Below are positions 49,858 to 62,600 of a stretch of DNA of 64,000 nt, in pieces. Under the pieces are notes generated by a model. The model made no database searches. It was given only the letters and a program-made list of their open reading frames with translations, and was not told the origin of the DNA. This stretch comes from Anniella stebbinsi. Its lineage: Eukaryota > Chordata > Lepidosauria > Squamata > Anniellidae. The stretch lies in contig JARDYH010000005.1 in assembly GCA_029215795.1 (NCBI GenBank), positions 38,818,001-38,882,000 of the forward strand. The letters are read 5' to 3'. Both the position numbers and the translations under genes were made by a program. Positions within the stretch are counted from its first letter, which is position 1; each line of letters starts with the position of its first letter.

Positions 49858-51915
49858 AGAGCTGAGCCAAAATTTCTCAGAACACATGTTTCTCAGTAAA
49901 ACTGAGATTTTTTCTTTTCTTAGCCCCTAGAAATAAAAGGACACTTCGCGGAATGTTCTCCAAATTTTCTTCACCATTATTTTTTTTGTGGTGGCTGCAT
50001 TCCATTCCCCACCCCCTGCCATGCCCTGGAATGATGCTATGCATATGGGGTATTGTGGGGGATGCAAAATAGGGGCCAGGCTGCCAACACAGTTGATGCT
50101 GTTGTCACTTGTAGTGGCAGTGCAGAAAAACCAAACACCCATAAGGAAAAAAAAGAAAGAAGCTGTTCTACAACCCTTGCCAAGGGTGACACTTACCTGA
50201 GAAAAACTGTTGGAGAATTTCTCCTCCCCCTTGAGAATTTCAGTGAAATTGTCCCCCCCAATTTCTGTACCAATAAATAGGGTGGAGAATTTTGATAGGC
50301 CACTTGCACACAGCTCTAGTTTGTTCTCAGTTTGGGTATACACTAAATAAAAAGCTGTTATTTCTAGTTGGAAATAACTTTGTGGTCTCTGTCACTGGGC
50401 CTTGGACCAGGGCCAGCCCATCCATGAAACAGAGTGAGATGGCCACATCAGGCAGCAAATTGTGCCATTCCATAGTGCCGCCACCACAAGGGCTTCCCAC
50501 TACTGCCCCGCCTCCTCCCGCGGGCACTCCAGAAGGCTCCACCAGCTGCTGTCCCGCTGTGTCCTTTGCTGCAGTGAAAGACTGGCCAGCGGGGCTCTCT
50601 AGAGCAGCCACCCACCCTCTGCTTCCTTCATCAAGAGCTATGCAACTGGAAGAAGTGGCTGCAGGGCTCTTGTGAGTCCTGAACAACTGCTTCTTCTGAC
50701 CACATGACACTCCATACAGCCAGCATGGCTATGGCAAAGGTAAACGAGAGCATGATGCAGAAGCGTGGTGCACATTCTTTCCCATTTCATGCAGCAAGAT
50801 TGAACTGGAGTTGCACTGAACTGAAGGTTACTGCAGATGCATCACAGGAAGAGCACCATGGCAAAGGGAAGACCAGCCTAGTACATTGGTTGAAAAACAG
50901 CAGTGGCAGGGAGTTTGTTTCCCTGTTTCCTTTGCAATCTGCTTCAACTACCAGTTAACTTGGGACTGCAGATTTCAAGGGAAGCACACTCTGGCCTCTG
51001 TCACCAACTAGGGGATCATGAACTGCTCTCTGGGAGGCTGTACTCCCAGCTTCCAGGAAGATCATAACACCACAAACTGGGAATGGTTAAAGGATACAGT
51101 TTCCAGACCATGAACAAAGATGCTCCCACTGTTATGATGCCTGCTTTGTCCTACCTTTGCATATTTTCACTTTAGTTCATTGCCACGTAATTGAACTATA
51201 AAATATTCTTAATAAATGATTTATTTAAAATATTCTAAATACATAAAACCATGGGTAGATGTCCTTATGGCGTATTTTCATTGCAGAAATGCTACTTCGG
51301 GGATCTTATCAGCATTTACCCATCTTACTTTCCTCCTGTGACTGCATTTTATTGGGTCACTTTAACCCAGACTGTATTTATTTGCATCTTGAAATATGCT
51401 CACAGACAAAATATTCTGGGTTTTGCAATTTTTTTTCCCCATGATATCCAAGTGCAAATGATGGTGAGAAAATATATTTATATGCATCATCCTGGATGCA
51501 AAGCATCTGTTTCAGATGTGTGCGGGGTTGTTGGCTTTTTTGACATAACCAAGTTTATATTTTTCTAGAACAATTACCCAATAGATGTAGGCAATATTGT
51601 TTTTGAACAAACACCCAATATACACAGGCAATATTTTTCTTAATATTTTAAATAAATATTTATTAAGCACACAGAAAGTAGGTGTCAGGAGAACACTATA
51701 TGTGATTTGCATCATTTTTCTCCAAGTCGGAATGAAAAGCTGTTGAGGTTTGGGAGGAAAGTAGTATTGTTTAGAAGAAAATTTGTTTTCTTGACTGAAG
51801 CAAGACCATATCTTACAGAACAAGCTATCCTATGGCTCCTAGATAGTGTCTGGGGGGGATAGGATTGTTCAGTTTATTGGCTCTGAGGTCAGAGCCAGTA
51901 AACCACACTCCCCAC
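49858..51915. other. Intron 8, unassigned
   Basis: Nothing recognised. Confidence 0.4.
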
Positions 51916-51916
51916 C

Positions 51917-51919
51917 CTC

Positions 51920-51951
<32 letters not shown>

Positions 51952-52585
51952 GTATTTATTACCCGCCTCTCCCTCCAGATCGAGGCGGGGAACAACATCA
52001 AGCATAAAATACACAAACTGATTAAAAGCACATAAAACCAATACATCATTAAAATACCAATAAAACACCAATAAAACACTTAAAATTCATCTGGGTAGGC
52101 CTGCCGGAAGAGATCAGTCTTTATAACTCTTTTAAATTCTTGAAGACTGGTGAGTTGGTGGCTCTCTCCCGGCAGGTCATTCCACAATCTGGAAGCGGCA
52201 GAAGAGAAGGTCCTCTGGGTAACGGTTGTCAACCTAAGTTTTTGTTGCCTGTAGTAAATTCTTCCCAGAGGACCTGAGCGGGCAGGGCGGATTGCATGGG
52301 AGAAGGCGATCCCGAAGGTAACCTGGACCCAAACCATATAGGGCTTTGAAGGTAATACCCAACACTTTGTACTTCTCCTGGACACTAATTGGCAGCCAGT
52401 GGAGAGATTTCAAAGCTGGTGTGATATGGTCACCCCTAGGTGTACCAGTGACCAATCTGGCTGCCATATTTTGAACTAGTTGAAGTTTCCGGACTAGGCA
52501 CAGAGGTAGCCCTATGTACAGCGCATTGCAGAAGTCGAGTCTCGAAGTTACCAGTGCGTACGCTACTAACTGTAGGTGGCACAGA
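51917..52585 (-). mobile_element. 5'-truncated L2-like LINE, reverse orientation
   Basis: The 3' tail (AAT)n is at 51919-51949, the hairpin CCGCCTCTCCCTCCAGATCGAGG at 51963-51985, and minus-strand coding runs upward: SSAASRLWNDLPGE, HWLPISVQEKYKVLGITFKA, MAARLVTGTPRGDHITPALK. The copy is cut at about 52585, where an unnamed repeat begins. Confidence 0.9.
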
Positions 52586-52589
52586 GAGA

Positions 52590-52840
52590 ACCATGCTTGC
52601 TACCTCTCCACATTTTGAAATCTGAGCACGGAGACAGGGAAAAGGGGGTGGTCCCAGGGATGGGGAGTTAACCAGTGAAGCTGTCTTATGCAGCTTCCTG
52701 TGCTCACCCAAGCCTCCTTCCATCCTGTTGAAGCACAAGTGCTAGACAGACAAAATCACCCATCTAGCAAAACTGCAGGGTGGCGCAGATTGCCTCCATG
52801 CTCCGGTCATCCTGCAATAGGATACTATCAACATAGGACT
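52590..52840 (+). repeat. Unnamed dispersed repeat shared with 19760-20080
   Basis: It shares ordered blocks with 19760-20080, described there. It abuts the truncated end of the L2-like copy. Confidence 0.5.
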
Positions 52841-53089
52841 GCGCCCTAAGTATGTTTATTACTCTGAAGCCAGCTTTCAAAACCCACCCATCAAAACTTA
52901 AAACAAATAACACCATATGATACAATGGGTAACAAAGATTCATGCAGGATGCATATGCCAACTTAGAATAACATTAAAAAACTGATTAAATAAAAATACA
53001 AACTTTTTGGTATTGTCTCAATCACTTGGCCACTGCTAGCTTACTGCCAACATTTACAGTACAATCCTTTACATGACTACCCTTAATCC

Positions 53090-53345
53090 ACAATGAGCCA
53101 AGGCATCTATGGGTGCCAAGTTGCATATACAACTCCCATTCAGGTGTTAAACAACCTTTGCATAACCCATGGTCTGTCGTTTAATCCTTGTATAACCCGT
53201 GTTCACCAGATTCGCATGACACGACAATCCTTGAGCAGAGGTTGGATATTCAAAATGGCGGCTACACCCCTGCCCCCCACATGTGCCTCACCGTGCATTA
53301 AATAATTCATGATAGGCTGCTATGTCATGCGAACTGCCTGATCTG
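53090..53345. mobile_element. Possible palindromic MITE
   Basis: ACAACCTTTGCATAACCCAT, CGTTTAATCCTTGTATAACC, GATTCGCATGACACGACAAT and TAGGCTGCTATGTCATGCGAACTG. GTTCGCATGACATAGCAG and ATTCGCATGACACGACAA are inverted, as in MITE ends. Confidence 0.5.
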
Positions 53346-53718
53346 TTCAGAATACATCTAAGGCACAAGAAAATCTTTCAGCAAGTATAAATATTTTTAT
53401 ATGGCCTGGATGACTTGTAATACTCCAAGGTGAACACAGTGCATGAGCATCTCACTGCTGCTTTTGCCACTTGCTGGAGACAGCAAACACAGGAGGGGTT
53501 GTCAAGCACCCAGCAAGACAAAGTGCTGATGAGGTGTGTTTCCTTTGGGGTCTCACAAGGTGTGCAGCAGGCCTGTGCTAAAATGACAAGGCTGGTGCAT
53601 ACAGTAGCATTATGCTAATCATGTGAATATGAACAACTTATTGACTAGAGAAGATTACAGGCTATTTTACAGGGGAAAATCTTTATCCATGGAATGTTCA
53701 TTTATTCTTTATCCTTGG

Positions 53719-53738
53719 AAGAGAGAGAGAGAGAAAGA

Positions 53739-53780
<42 letters not shown>
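53719..53780. repeat. (GA)n microsatellite
   Basis: About 30 GA units with three GAAA interruptions. Confidence 0.95.
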
Positions 53781-53782
<2 letters not shown>

Positions 53783-54129
53783 AATGCTTTTGTGAATTGA
53801 TGACACAGACTTACTTAACTTTGCAAATAAATTATATTACACAATCAAAAGACCATTGTCTGAAGTTAACAGCCTATCCACATATGCACAAGGAAGTTCA
53901 AGGTACATTGGCAACATGCCTTTTCTGGATTACTGACTAATTCACAAAATCTCTCTTTGACAAACTCCTTTACTGACAAGTCTCCTCAGAGCCAGTTCAG
54001 CACCTCTGTAATACTTAAAGAGAGCTAAATCTCTTCCAGACTTGCCCTTGGTCCTTGTCAGTTTCCACCACTTGAACTTCCAGCTCTTGCTCTTCCCTAC
54101 TCCACCCGTCTCTATTATTCCCATCTTCT

Positions 54130-54151
54130 CTCTCTCTCTCTCTCTCTCTCA
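54130..54151. repeat. (CT)n microsatellite
   Basis: About 11 CT units. Confidence 0.9.
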
Positions 54152-56065
54152 TATCTCAGTCTTTGTGGCTTGGACTACCCATTTCCAGAATGCTGAAATC
54201 ATCTTCAGGTGTGGCAACACTGGCTGCAAGCCCAGTTGATTCTCCACTGTATGAACTGTGACTTCCACCGACTAAAGGTAATAATATAATATTATGTATT
54301 TGCTCAGTTATCACTTCTGAATTAGAAAGGGATCAACAGCTCAATATAGTTGTGTGTCAACTCACTTCAACTTCTGTTCATGTTGTCAACATACAAACAA
54401 ATCAGTGCTTTAACTTAAAGTGATTTCAGGATGGTTGTCCTAGAAAACTGTAAACTCTGCCCTAATGAAATACATTAACATAACTGATGTTTTCCTCTTT
54501 TGTAACCAAAATTTGTCTAACACATTATAAGAATGTACCACTGAAGCACCATTCAATACCCAGCATATTCAGAATATAAATAAGAACTTTCCATCATTTT
54601 ACGCATTTACACACAAACCAAACATTTTATGGAGCAGGAAAAGGAGCTTAAAGGTGAATGATAAAATATTATTATGAGAATTAAGATCACCTATAAAAGG
54701 AAAGATGTACTAAAATGTATTCGGAAACATTCAGTTTACTATGGAAGCAGGGCTAAAGTGACACTCCTATCCTGGAGTAAATTAATGCACCATATAACTT
54801 TTCACAGCGTTAGAAGCTTCCTGACACAAGATAATGGTCGGCATGTTTAAACTATAGCTTCATATTTTTGCTTATTTGTAAACCATTAACCATTTTAATA
54901 AGAAGCTATCTTTCTTCCAGACCATTGTCAAAATCTCTTCCCGCTTTCCATGTTTCTTACACCCTCCTCCTCCTCCTCCTTAATGTGCATCTTTCTTCTG
55001 TGTCCATATTCTCTTTCCCTCTCTCATCACTCCGTCACATCTTTCTCCCAGTCCCACCGCTCCCTTTTTCATGTGGAAAAGGACTAAAAATATGACATTT
55101 ACAAAGTAAAAGCAATAAAATAGAACAAAACCCTGTGCCATCCCTGGACTGAAGTGAGGATGAGTGAAGTTTAAAAGAAAAAAAACAAGGTAGACCCATA
55201 TAAATGTACTGCCAACTTCTATATTAGAGACAAGATTCAACTAGGGTTTTTCATTGCGACCTTAATGTCTTAGTGGTTCAGGGGATTTAGAGACTGTAAT
55301 ACAAATCTCACTGCAGTGTAATTTCTCTCAGGATATTAGGATAGACATGATTACAGCTCTATTATCTAAGTTGCCTGGCAGAGAGAATTTGTTTTATGTA
55401 TCTTAATGTTTAGCCAACATCATCCTTGTACTTACTGAAAAGGTTGCTAGGCTGATTTTTCTGTTGCAATTAAGTTGAGAGCCCAGTTTGACTTCTATAG
55501 TGTGATCTCTCTTTATATTTTATATCTGGTATTTTTAATCTAGTCATGGAGCATAATAAATGATTTGGACTAGATAGAAGCAGAGCCAAAGAGAGATCCA
55601 GATGCTGAAATGGGGCAATTTGTCTGCTTGTGGTTCTAGAAATGTGGCAAAAAGATAGTGTTGGCAAGGAAAAGTACATTGTTTCCACATGGGAGCAGAG
55701 AGTTCCTTTCCGTTTATCTTGTGGTAATATGGTGCATTGGAAAAAACTTTCTAAGAGAAGAGAATGGAACCCTTAGACAGAACCTATAGCAGCTTTGCTC
55801 TATTAGTAGCAGCATTTTATTTAATTGTTTAACAACTCAGTCACATGTTCCGTTGACAAGGTAGGCTCATGTCCTTAACATGACAATCACTGTACAAACC
55901 AACCTTAGAATAAGGAGTTTTGAAGATCCATGAAGGTATATAGAAGACCTGTGTGGTAAGCAAGGACAGGGAGCCACTCCCACCTGTTATAGCAAGTACA
56001 CTAGCAGGATAGGATCAGACTACAACATTGTACTCACTCCACAAGGTGTGGGTGAACATTCTCAC
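54152..56065. other. End of intron 8
   Basis: Nothing recognised before exon 8. Confidence 0.4.
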
Positions 56066-56162
56066 CTCAAACTTTTGTCTCAGTTCTGCATTTCCATCAT
56101 CATCAGCTTCTGGTATTGGAACATTGTAATACTCGCCTTCTTCTTGGTTAAGTAGCTTGTAC
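56066..56162 (-). CDS. PRKCA: PRKCA exon 8: end of C2 and start of V3 hinge
   Basis: 97 bp. The acceptor is ctacag|GTACAAG and the donor TTTGAG|GTGAGA. It encodes (W)[18 protein letters not shown], then [14 protein letters not shown]. This is the last C2 strand and the acidic start of the hinge between regulatory and catalytic halves. The phrase [18 protein letters not shown] is diagnostic for the alpha isoform. Phase closes at 0, so the very long intron that follows (23242-56065, about 33 kb) lies between complete codons. Confidence 0.96.
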
Positions 56163-56554
56163 CTGTAGAATGTAAGGGAAATGTTTCTATGTATTTGGCA
56201 TCTTTTTCTTGATATTTGTTTAGCGTAAGAAGGATGCAAATTGTTTTCTACATGTACAGCTGAGAACAGTTGAGATACGGACTTGCAGTGTAATCCCAGA
56301 ACTAAAACCTAATCAGGCCAAAGAGATGCTCTCCTTAGAAAGTTTGCTAATCTATGCAGCATTTATCTGGGATGAGGAATTTACACAGAAACGCATGGTA
56401 AATGCATGGCCAATATGAAGGCTGCTTCTGCCCTTCCAGAAAAGCAGTAGGAGAGGAGGCATGACTAACTTGCACTAAGTATCCCCATGGGTTTGAGGAT
56501 CATCTGAAGGACAAAGATGCTGTTACCATATCAAAACAATGTGTATCAGCTATT

Positions 56555-56822
56555 GGCTGCATTCACATAACATGACAACCTACACGCATGGCTGAATATG
56601 GGTTGAGTGTGGGTTGTTGTTGAATCGTGGGTTGTTGTGTTGTATGACCAATGAACAACCCACAAAGAAACCCATGGTTTGTTGTTGGGTTGTGAACTGT
56701 GGATTGTGAAGCGCAGTTGGTTTCACATAACACAACAACTCATGCTTCAACAACAACCCACAGTTCAATGACAGCACTCACTTGTCCTTGAATGGGGGTT
56801 GTCATATTGTGTGAACCTAGTC
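56555..56822. mobile_element. Palindromic MITE in intron 7
   Basis: Left end GGCTGCATTCACATAACATG with ACAACC; right end GGTTGTCATATTGTGTGAACC. Inner words GTGGGTTGTTGTTGAA / TTCAACAACAACCCAC and GGGTTGTTGTGTTGTATG / CATAACACAACAACTC are also inverted, so most of the element is one hairpin. Confidence 0.75.
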
Positions 56823-57049
56823 ACTGACCCAGTGATTAAAACAAAAATAGCAAAAAAAAAAAAAGTTCCTGATTAATTTTTGTCCTTACTATTTACAAAC
56901 TAATGACTGGGGGTTTCAACATTATACATTCTTTAAATATCTGTTTGATATGTTTAGGAAATGTTTGAATGGGGTTTATTGCTGATCAATTTAAGTAATA
57001 TATTAATAACGTATTAGTGAAGCATGTTAATTTATCAAGGAATCTCTTA

Positions 57050-57253
<204 letters not shown>

Positions 57254-57293
57254 TCAAAAATATGGATAGGAAAAGTACCAAAGTTCAACTTAC

Positions 57294-57450
57294 AACGTGA
57301 ATGTCTCATTCCAATGTGGATTAAGTGTGGAACGGATAGTTTTGGTTTTTTGTTTACTCTCATTCTTAGGATCTGGAATAAGTTTCAGCTTCACATAAGG
57401 ATCTGAAAGTCCATTTGGATCCATAGGAATTAGATTTTTTGCATCTCGCA
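57294..57450 (-). CDS. PRKCA: PRKCA exon 6: first part of the C2 domain
   Basis: 157 bp, split codons at both ends. The acceptor reads ttgcag|TGCGAGATGC and the donor CACGTT|GTAAGT. Read from the minus strand it encodes (V)[19 protein letters not shown] and then [21 protein letters not shown] up to HWNETFT(F). The two Asp of [10 protein letters not shown] match the first Ca2+-binding loop of the conventional PKC C2 domain, and the Lys cluster in SKQKTKT matches the beta-groove that binds acidic phospholipid. Length and phase equal those I recall for the human exon. A 108-bp intron separates it from exon 7. The preceding exon (end of C1B) was not found in 57451-64000. Confidence 0.96.
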
Positions 57451-57910
57451 CTGCAAATATACAAAAAAAGCAATCTATATTATTATATATTCAATGAAAA
57501 AAGTTGCACTACTATGTACATCATTAAAACCATGAATACTAAAAACCATAACCAATTCCAAACCCAGCATAGAATTATTAGGGATCTATAGCTATTTGAG
57601 AATGAATGGAAGGAAAAGGAAAGGCTTTAATATAGCCAAGTGCTGTAAGCAGCTCTCCCACACTTCAAATAGAAACTGAACAGTGAAATGACCCCCCCCC
57701 CCCCCCAATATGATATGCTCTGGGTCCTGTTTTTTCCTATCCCCAAAAAACCTAGCCCTATTCAGGCATTCACTATATGTAATTAGAAGAATTTTTAGTT
57801 TGACCCTTAGGCTCATCTCCTCCATTGCTGCAGTGAGGAGATCAGAGAAGATTCCACTTCCATTTTAGATTACTTACAGTTTGGCATGGTTAATCTTAAC
57901 TATAGTTAGT

Positions 57911-58204
57911 GGAAAGGGATGCCACGTAAAATATGGAGCAGACTTTTTCTCTGTTGCTCAAGATGAAGGACTAGAACCAATGAGTGGAAATTGAAGGGAA
58001 GAAGATTTTGGCTAAACATTAGGAGAAACTTCCTACTGGTAAGAGCTGCTTTATAGTGGAGCAGACTATCTCAGGAAGTGATGGGCTCTCTTTCACTGGA
58101 GTATTTAAGCAGAGTCTGGAAGGCCATCTGTCAGGGATGCTGCAGCTGCCTCATGCAAGAAGTTGCAACACATGATCTCCAGATCCCTTCAAACTCTATG
58201 ATTC
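57911..58204 (+). mobile_element. CR1 LINE 3' end, interrupted
   Basis: AAGGGATGCCACGTAAAATA, GGACTAGAACCAATGAGTGG, AAATTGAAGGGAAGAAGATT, TTGGCTAAACATTAGGAGAA, ACTTCCTACTGGTAAGAGCT, GAAGGCCATCTGTCAGGGAT and CTTCAAACTCTATGATTC. This order is the well-known amniote CR1 3' end. The terminal CTATGATTCTATGA is split: it resumes at 59670-59682 after the L2-like insertion. Confidence 0.88.
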
Positions 58205-59442
58205 AACTCCAGACACTCTTGGATGAGACTGATTATCTGGATCCATTTCAGTTGGGTTTCAGGCCTGGTTTTGGCACGGAAACAGCCTTGGTTGCCCTGT
58301 ATGATGACCTATGTCGGGAGAAGGACAGGAGGAGTGTGACTCTGTTGATTCTCCTTGATCTCTCAGCGGCTTTCGATACCATCGACCATGGTATCCTTCT
58401 GGGATGACTGGCTGAGTTGGGAGTGGGAGGCACTGCATTGCAGTGGTTCCGCTCCTACTTGGTGGGGCGGCTCCAAAAGGTGGTGCTTGGGGGACACTGC
58501 TCGGCCCCATGGATCCTCCAGTATGGGGTTCCGCAGGGGTCAGTCTTGTCCCCCATGCTGTTCAACATCTACATGAAACCATTGGGTGTGCTCATCCGGA
58601 GTTTTGGAGTGCGTTGTCATCAGTACGCTGATGACACGCAACTCTACTTCTCCTTTTCATCTTCATCAGGTGAGGCTGTGGATATGTTGAACCAGTGCTT
58701 GGCTGCGACAATGGACTGAATGAAAGCTAATAAACTGAAACTCAATCCAGACAAGACTGAGATGCTGTTAGTGGGGGGTTCCTCTGACCGGATGGAGGGT
58801 GTTCAACCTCTTCTGGATGGGGTTGCACTCCTACTGAGGGAGCAGGTTCGCAGCTTGGGGGTTCTCCTAGAACCATCTCTGTCACTTGAGGCTCAGGTGG
58901 CCTCGGTGGCACGGAGTGCCTTCTACCAACTTCGGCTGGTGGCCCAGCTATGCCCCTATCTGGACAGGGATAACCTGGCTTCAGTTGTCTATGCTCTGGT
59001 AACCTCCAAGTTAGATTACTGCAATGCGCTCTATGTGGGGCTGCCTTTGAAGATGGTTCGGAAGCTGCAGCTTGTGCAGAATGCAGCGGCCAGATTGGTA
59101 ACAGGGACCAGAAGGTTCGAACATATAAGACCGATTCTGGCCCGCTTGCATTGGCTGCCTGTATGTTTCCGAGCCCGATTCAAGGTGCTGGTTTTAACCT
59201 ATAAAGCCTTACACGGTTTGGGACCACAATACCTGATGGAACGTGTTTCCCGACATGAACCTACCCATACACTACGCTCAACATCAAAGGTCCTCCTCTG
59301 GGTGCCTACTCCAAGGGAAGCTCGGAGGACGGCAACAAGGGAGAGGGCCTTCTCTGTGGTGGCCCCTCAATTATGGAATGATCTCCCCGATGAGACCCGC
59401 CTGGCGCCAACACTGTTATCTTTTCGGCGCCATGCATTTTAA
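58205..59442 (+). pseudogene. L2-like LINE reverse transcriptase C-terminal half
   Basis: LDETDYLDPFQLGFRPGFGT, LLILLDLSAAFDTIDHGILL, LQYGVPQGSVLSPMLFNIYM, YADDTQLYFSFSSSSGEAVD, KANKLKLNPDKTEMLLVGGS, LDYCNALYVGLPLKMVRKLQ and LHWLPVCFRARFKVLVLTYK. Motif A (FDT) and the YADD box are intact. The stops are TGA at 58405-58407 (probably from CGA) and TGA at 58717-58719 (probably from TGG), otherwise open, so this is a fairly young copy. Confidence 0.9.
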
Positions 59443-59628
59443 CAGCTCAAGTTGAGGTTTTGATTGACATTGTGGCCAGGCTTAACAGTTAAAATGTTTT
59501 AAAGAGTTTAATGTCAGCTGTTTTATGTCTATGGTTTTAAATTTTGTATATTGACTTTTTAGTGTTAAATCTTTTAATTTTTGTAAACCGCCCAGAGAGC
59601 TTCGGCTATGGGGCGGTATATAAGTGTA

Positions 59629-59661
<33 letters not shown>

Positions 59662-59669
59662 AATAATAA
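58205..59669 (+). mobile_element. 5'-truncated L2-like LINE (second subfamily) inserted in CR1
   Basis: It begins AACTCCAGACACTCTTGGAT in the RT and ends with AACCGCCCAGAGAGCTTCGG, GGGGCGGTATATAAGTG and (AAT)n. TATGATTC flanks it on both sides (58197-58204 and 59670-59677), a target duplication. One frame runs from 58205 to 59442 with only two nonsense codons. Confidence 0.9.
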
Positions 59670-59682
59670 TATGATTCTATGA

Positions 59683-62600
59683 AACAAGCCAGCTTTGCAA
59701 ACTATGATTTAAAATTTGCTTGTTTCCACTAACCATAGTTAAGATTAACCACAATTTGTTGGCTTCAGATGACACTGCAAATTGCAGTTAATATAAAATG
59801 GAAGCAAAAACTTCTGAACTCCTCCTTGCAGTCATGTTGGAGGAGGAAGGGGGAGCATGTCAGCCTGAGTCTCATTACGGCTCATCATTGTAATGTTAAA
59901 CCATGGTTTAGCATTTCATCTGAATCAGTCCTATTTGTGGCAGAATAACTCTAGACTTACAAGAATTCTCACACTAGTTTATCTATATTTACAATTTTAA
60001 ACTTACTGATAAAGCAGTTTTGTTTTCCTCAAGATCTGGGTTCATACAAGCACATACACTGCAAAAGAGGTTACATATGCAGAAGGCCAACTCACTCTAT
60101 CAAAATTTATAAAACCTACTCAAGGGTTGGATCCACAAATACATGAACAGAAGGGGATGCAATCCAGTGGAAGTTACTGTGGAAGGAGGGGAGACAACAA
60201 TTTTTTGCCAATTCTTCCTTACCCCTGCAGTCCTCTGGGCTACTTCCCAACCTGTTCTGGAGGGTCCCCCAACCCTCTAAAGCAAATTTTCAGGCAGATG
60301 CAGTCTCCTCCCCCTTTTTTCAGGAGGCCACAGTCTCCCCCTCTTCTTCCAGCAAAGCATTGTGTGAACAGAGTTTTAAATGTCAGTTTAACTTCTATTG
60401 CCACAAGACTAATAAAGGACAGAGACAGACAGAGGGAGGTAGATTATTTGACTCATGGCTCTCACTTTCGCTTAATGTCTGAAGGTGGAAAATCTTTCAA
60501 TACTGAAGGCAGGTGACACATACTAGACAAACATAGTCTAACATTCTGTAAACTTTAATTACACAAAAACATTGCAGCAATAAGTCTCAACTCAGAACAT
60601 CCCCCTGACCAGCTTCTGAGAACATGACCCATTTTCCTTTCTGAAAATAAAGGCATGGCTGTGGTGGGAGTTAAAGCAGCACACTGCTGCTTTTGTCTAT
60701 CAGAAATAATAAACAATGAAGAGCAAAGGGCTGAGAATTTCTAGCCATGTCACAAAACACACACATAATTGTTCAAAAAAAGGTCAACAGAACCACCTTC
60801 CATTCTACAATATGAAATCTGGCACTTCCCCCACCATCACCACCACCTTGTAAGCAGTATTAGAAATGTAAAAGTTATAAACATATTATAAATGTTATTT
60901 TACTTGAAGTGTTTTGTAAGCTGCAAAATCAAGCTTGTATATCTTTGTGGACTGCTGAGAACAAAATGAACAGTTGGCAGAGGAAAAAAAATACTTTGAT
61001 CTGGTATTAGTTATGGTAACTCTATATTCCTCTGCAGAATCTATATGATCAATTAGATCTGTAGAAAAGAGGGAACAGAATAAAAATACTGGAAAATAAA
61101 TTTCTAATTGGAAAAGTAGGATGGATCAATATGAGGAAAATTATTTTTAGATTTGAGTCTTACAGAATTTTGTCCCAGTTTTAAGATGATGTAATCCTAT
61201 GCATATTTCGATGGGGGGGGGGGGGGAACTCCTACAATGCTGTCTGGGGAATGCTGGAAGTTGTATGATTTTTTAAAATCCAAACATCCATAGGACTGTG
61301 CCCTAAGCTACAGATAGTAGATAGTTGTCATCTCCCCAAACTAATCTCATTATTGTAATGGAAAGGATGACTGAGATCCAAAGAGAATCCATGCATGCAC
61401 AAAGAAACATTTCTAAGACAGCATCAGCCAGTGCAGCTAGGTTCGCCTTTTATCTGAAAAACATTTATCAGCTTTACATCACATGCCCTCCAGAAGGAAA
61501 AAATTGGGGGATAGGGGGATGTAAGAGGTTAAAGTACAAAAAGGGAGCTGTGCACAGAACCCTTTGGATTGTAGCCTATAATGAGAATAAAAAAATGTTA
61601 ACAATGGCCATAAAATGGCAGTATTATAATTGAATTGAATTGTTCTAATTAAAATACAACATTTGTGTGTGTCTCAAACATGAATCACTATTATATTTTA
61701 TTACTCCCCAGGCACAGTTACAGTGTTACATTAGAAATAGCATTAAAATTACATTTATAATGTTACTTATTTAATAGCTTAGCCAAAGTAAATTATAAGG
61801 ATTTCTAAGTGCTTTAGATATTCAGAAGTAACCACTTCTGATACATGATTCATGGACAATAAGAACTGCAAGGGTACTAAGAATTTAAGACAAAAGCATT
61901 GATTTGGAGAGACTTCAGGATTAATGTGATAAGTTGTAAAATAGAATAAAATTCCTCCATAATAGTAATCCCCCTTCCATTAAGTAAAGAAGAACCTCTT
62001 CCTATGGATTCAGGATGGGGAAGAAACAAACAGAACAGAGGGAGAAGAGAAGAGATTTATAAAATTAAAGCCTGAATATGCGGCAACAGTTCACATCAGG
62101 CCAGTTTGCACTTAATGACAACTCATGAGTTAAACAACCCATGGCCTCTTGGAGACTTCAGAGCTGACAGATCTCAGAGTCCGCAGCAGAGTCAAGAGGG
62201 CGGAGTTGCGAGAAGGTGAGAGGCAGTCTACCAAGCTAGCTATACGCTAAAAACCTCTTGAGAAAAGTCTCCCAGAGTTAAAGTAACTCTTGGACTGCGC
62301 AGGAAACTCTCCCTTTTAGTTGAAAGGGCAACTGCCAAGCTTAGTTAGCCTAAGCTTGGCAATTAAACTTAGAGGAAAGCTCCTAGCATTCTCACTTTTT
62401 TCAGGTGTGAAGAGATTTTATTTGCTGAACAAAGCTTTGTAGATTACACAGCAGAACCCTTTATTGTCTTGCATCTCAGCGGGAGGGCTTCGAATCATAA
62501 TAAAATGTGTTTCAGCACAAACTAAATTATGGATTTTTAAAAGATCGATAAAATGACACTTATGAGAAAGATAATAGTAAAGGTATGCAGTGATGATAGA

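Noticed and set aside
53623..53940. 105-codon frame with an Arg-Glu run
   Set aside because: The Arg-Glu run is the (GA)n microsatellite translated; the flanking residues are not meaningful.
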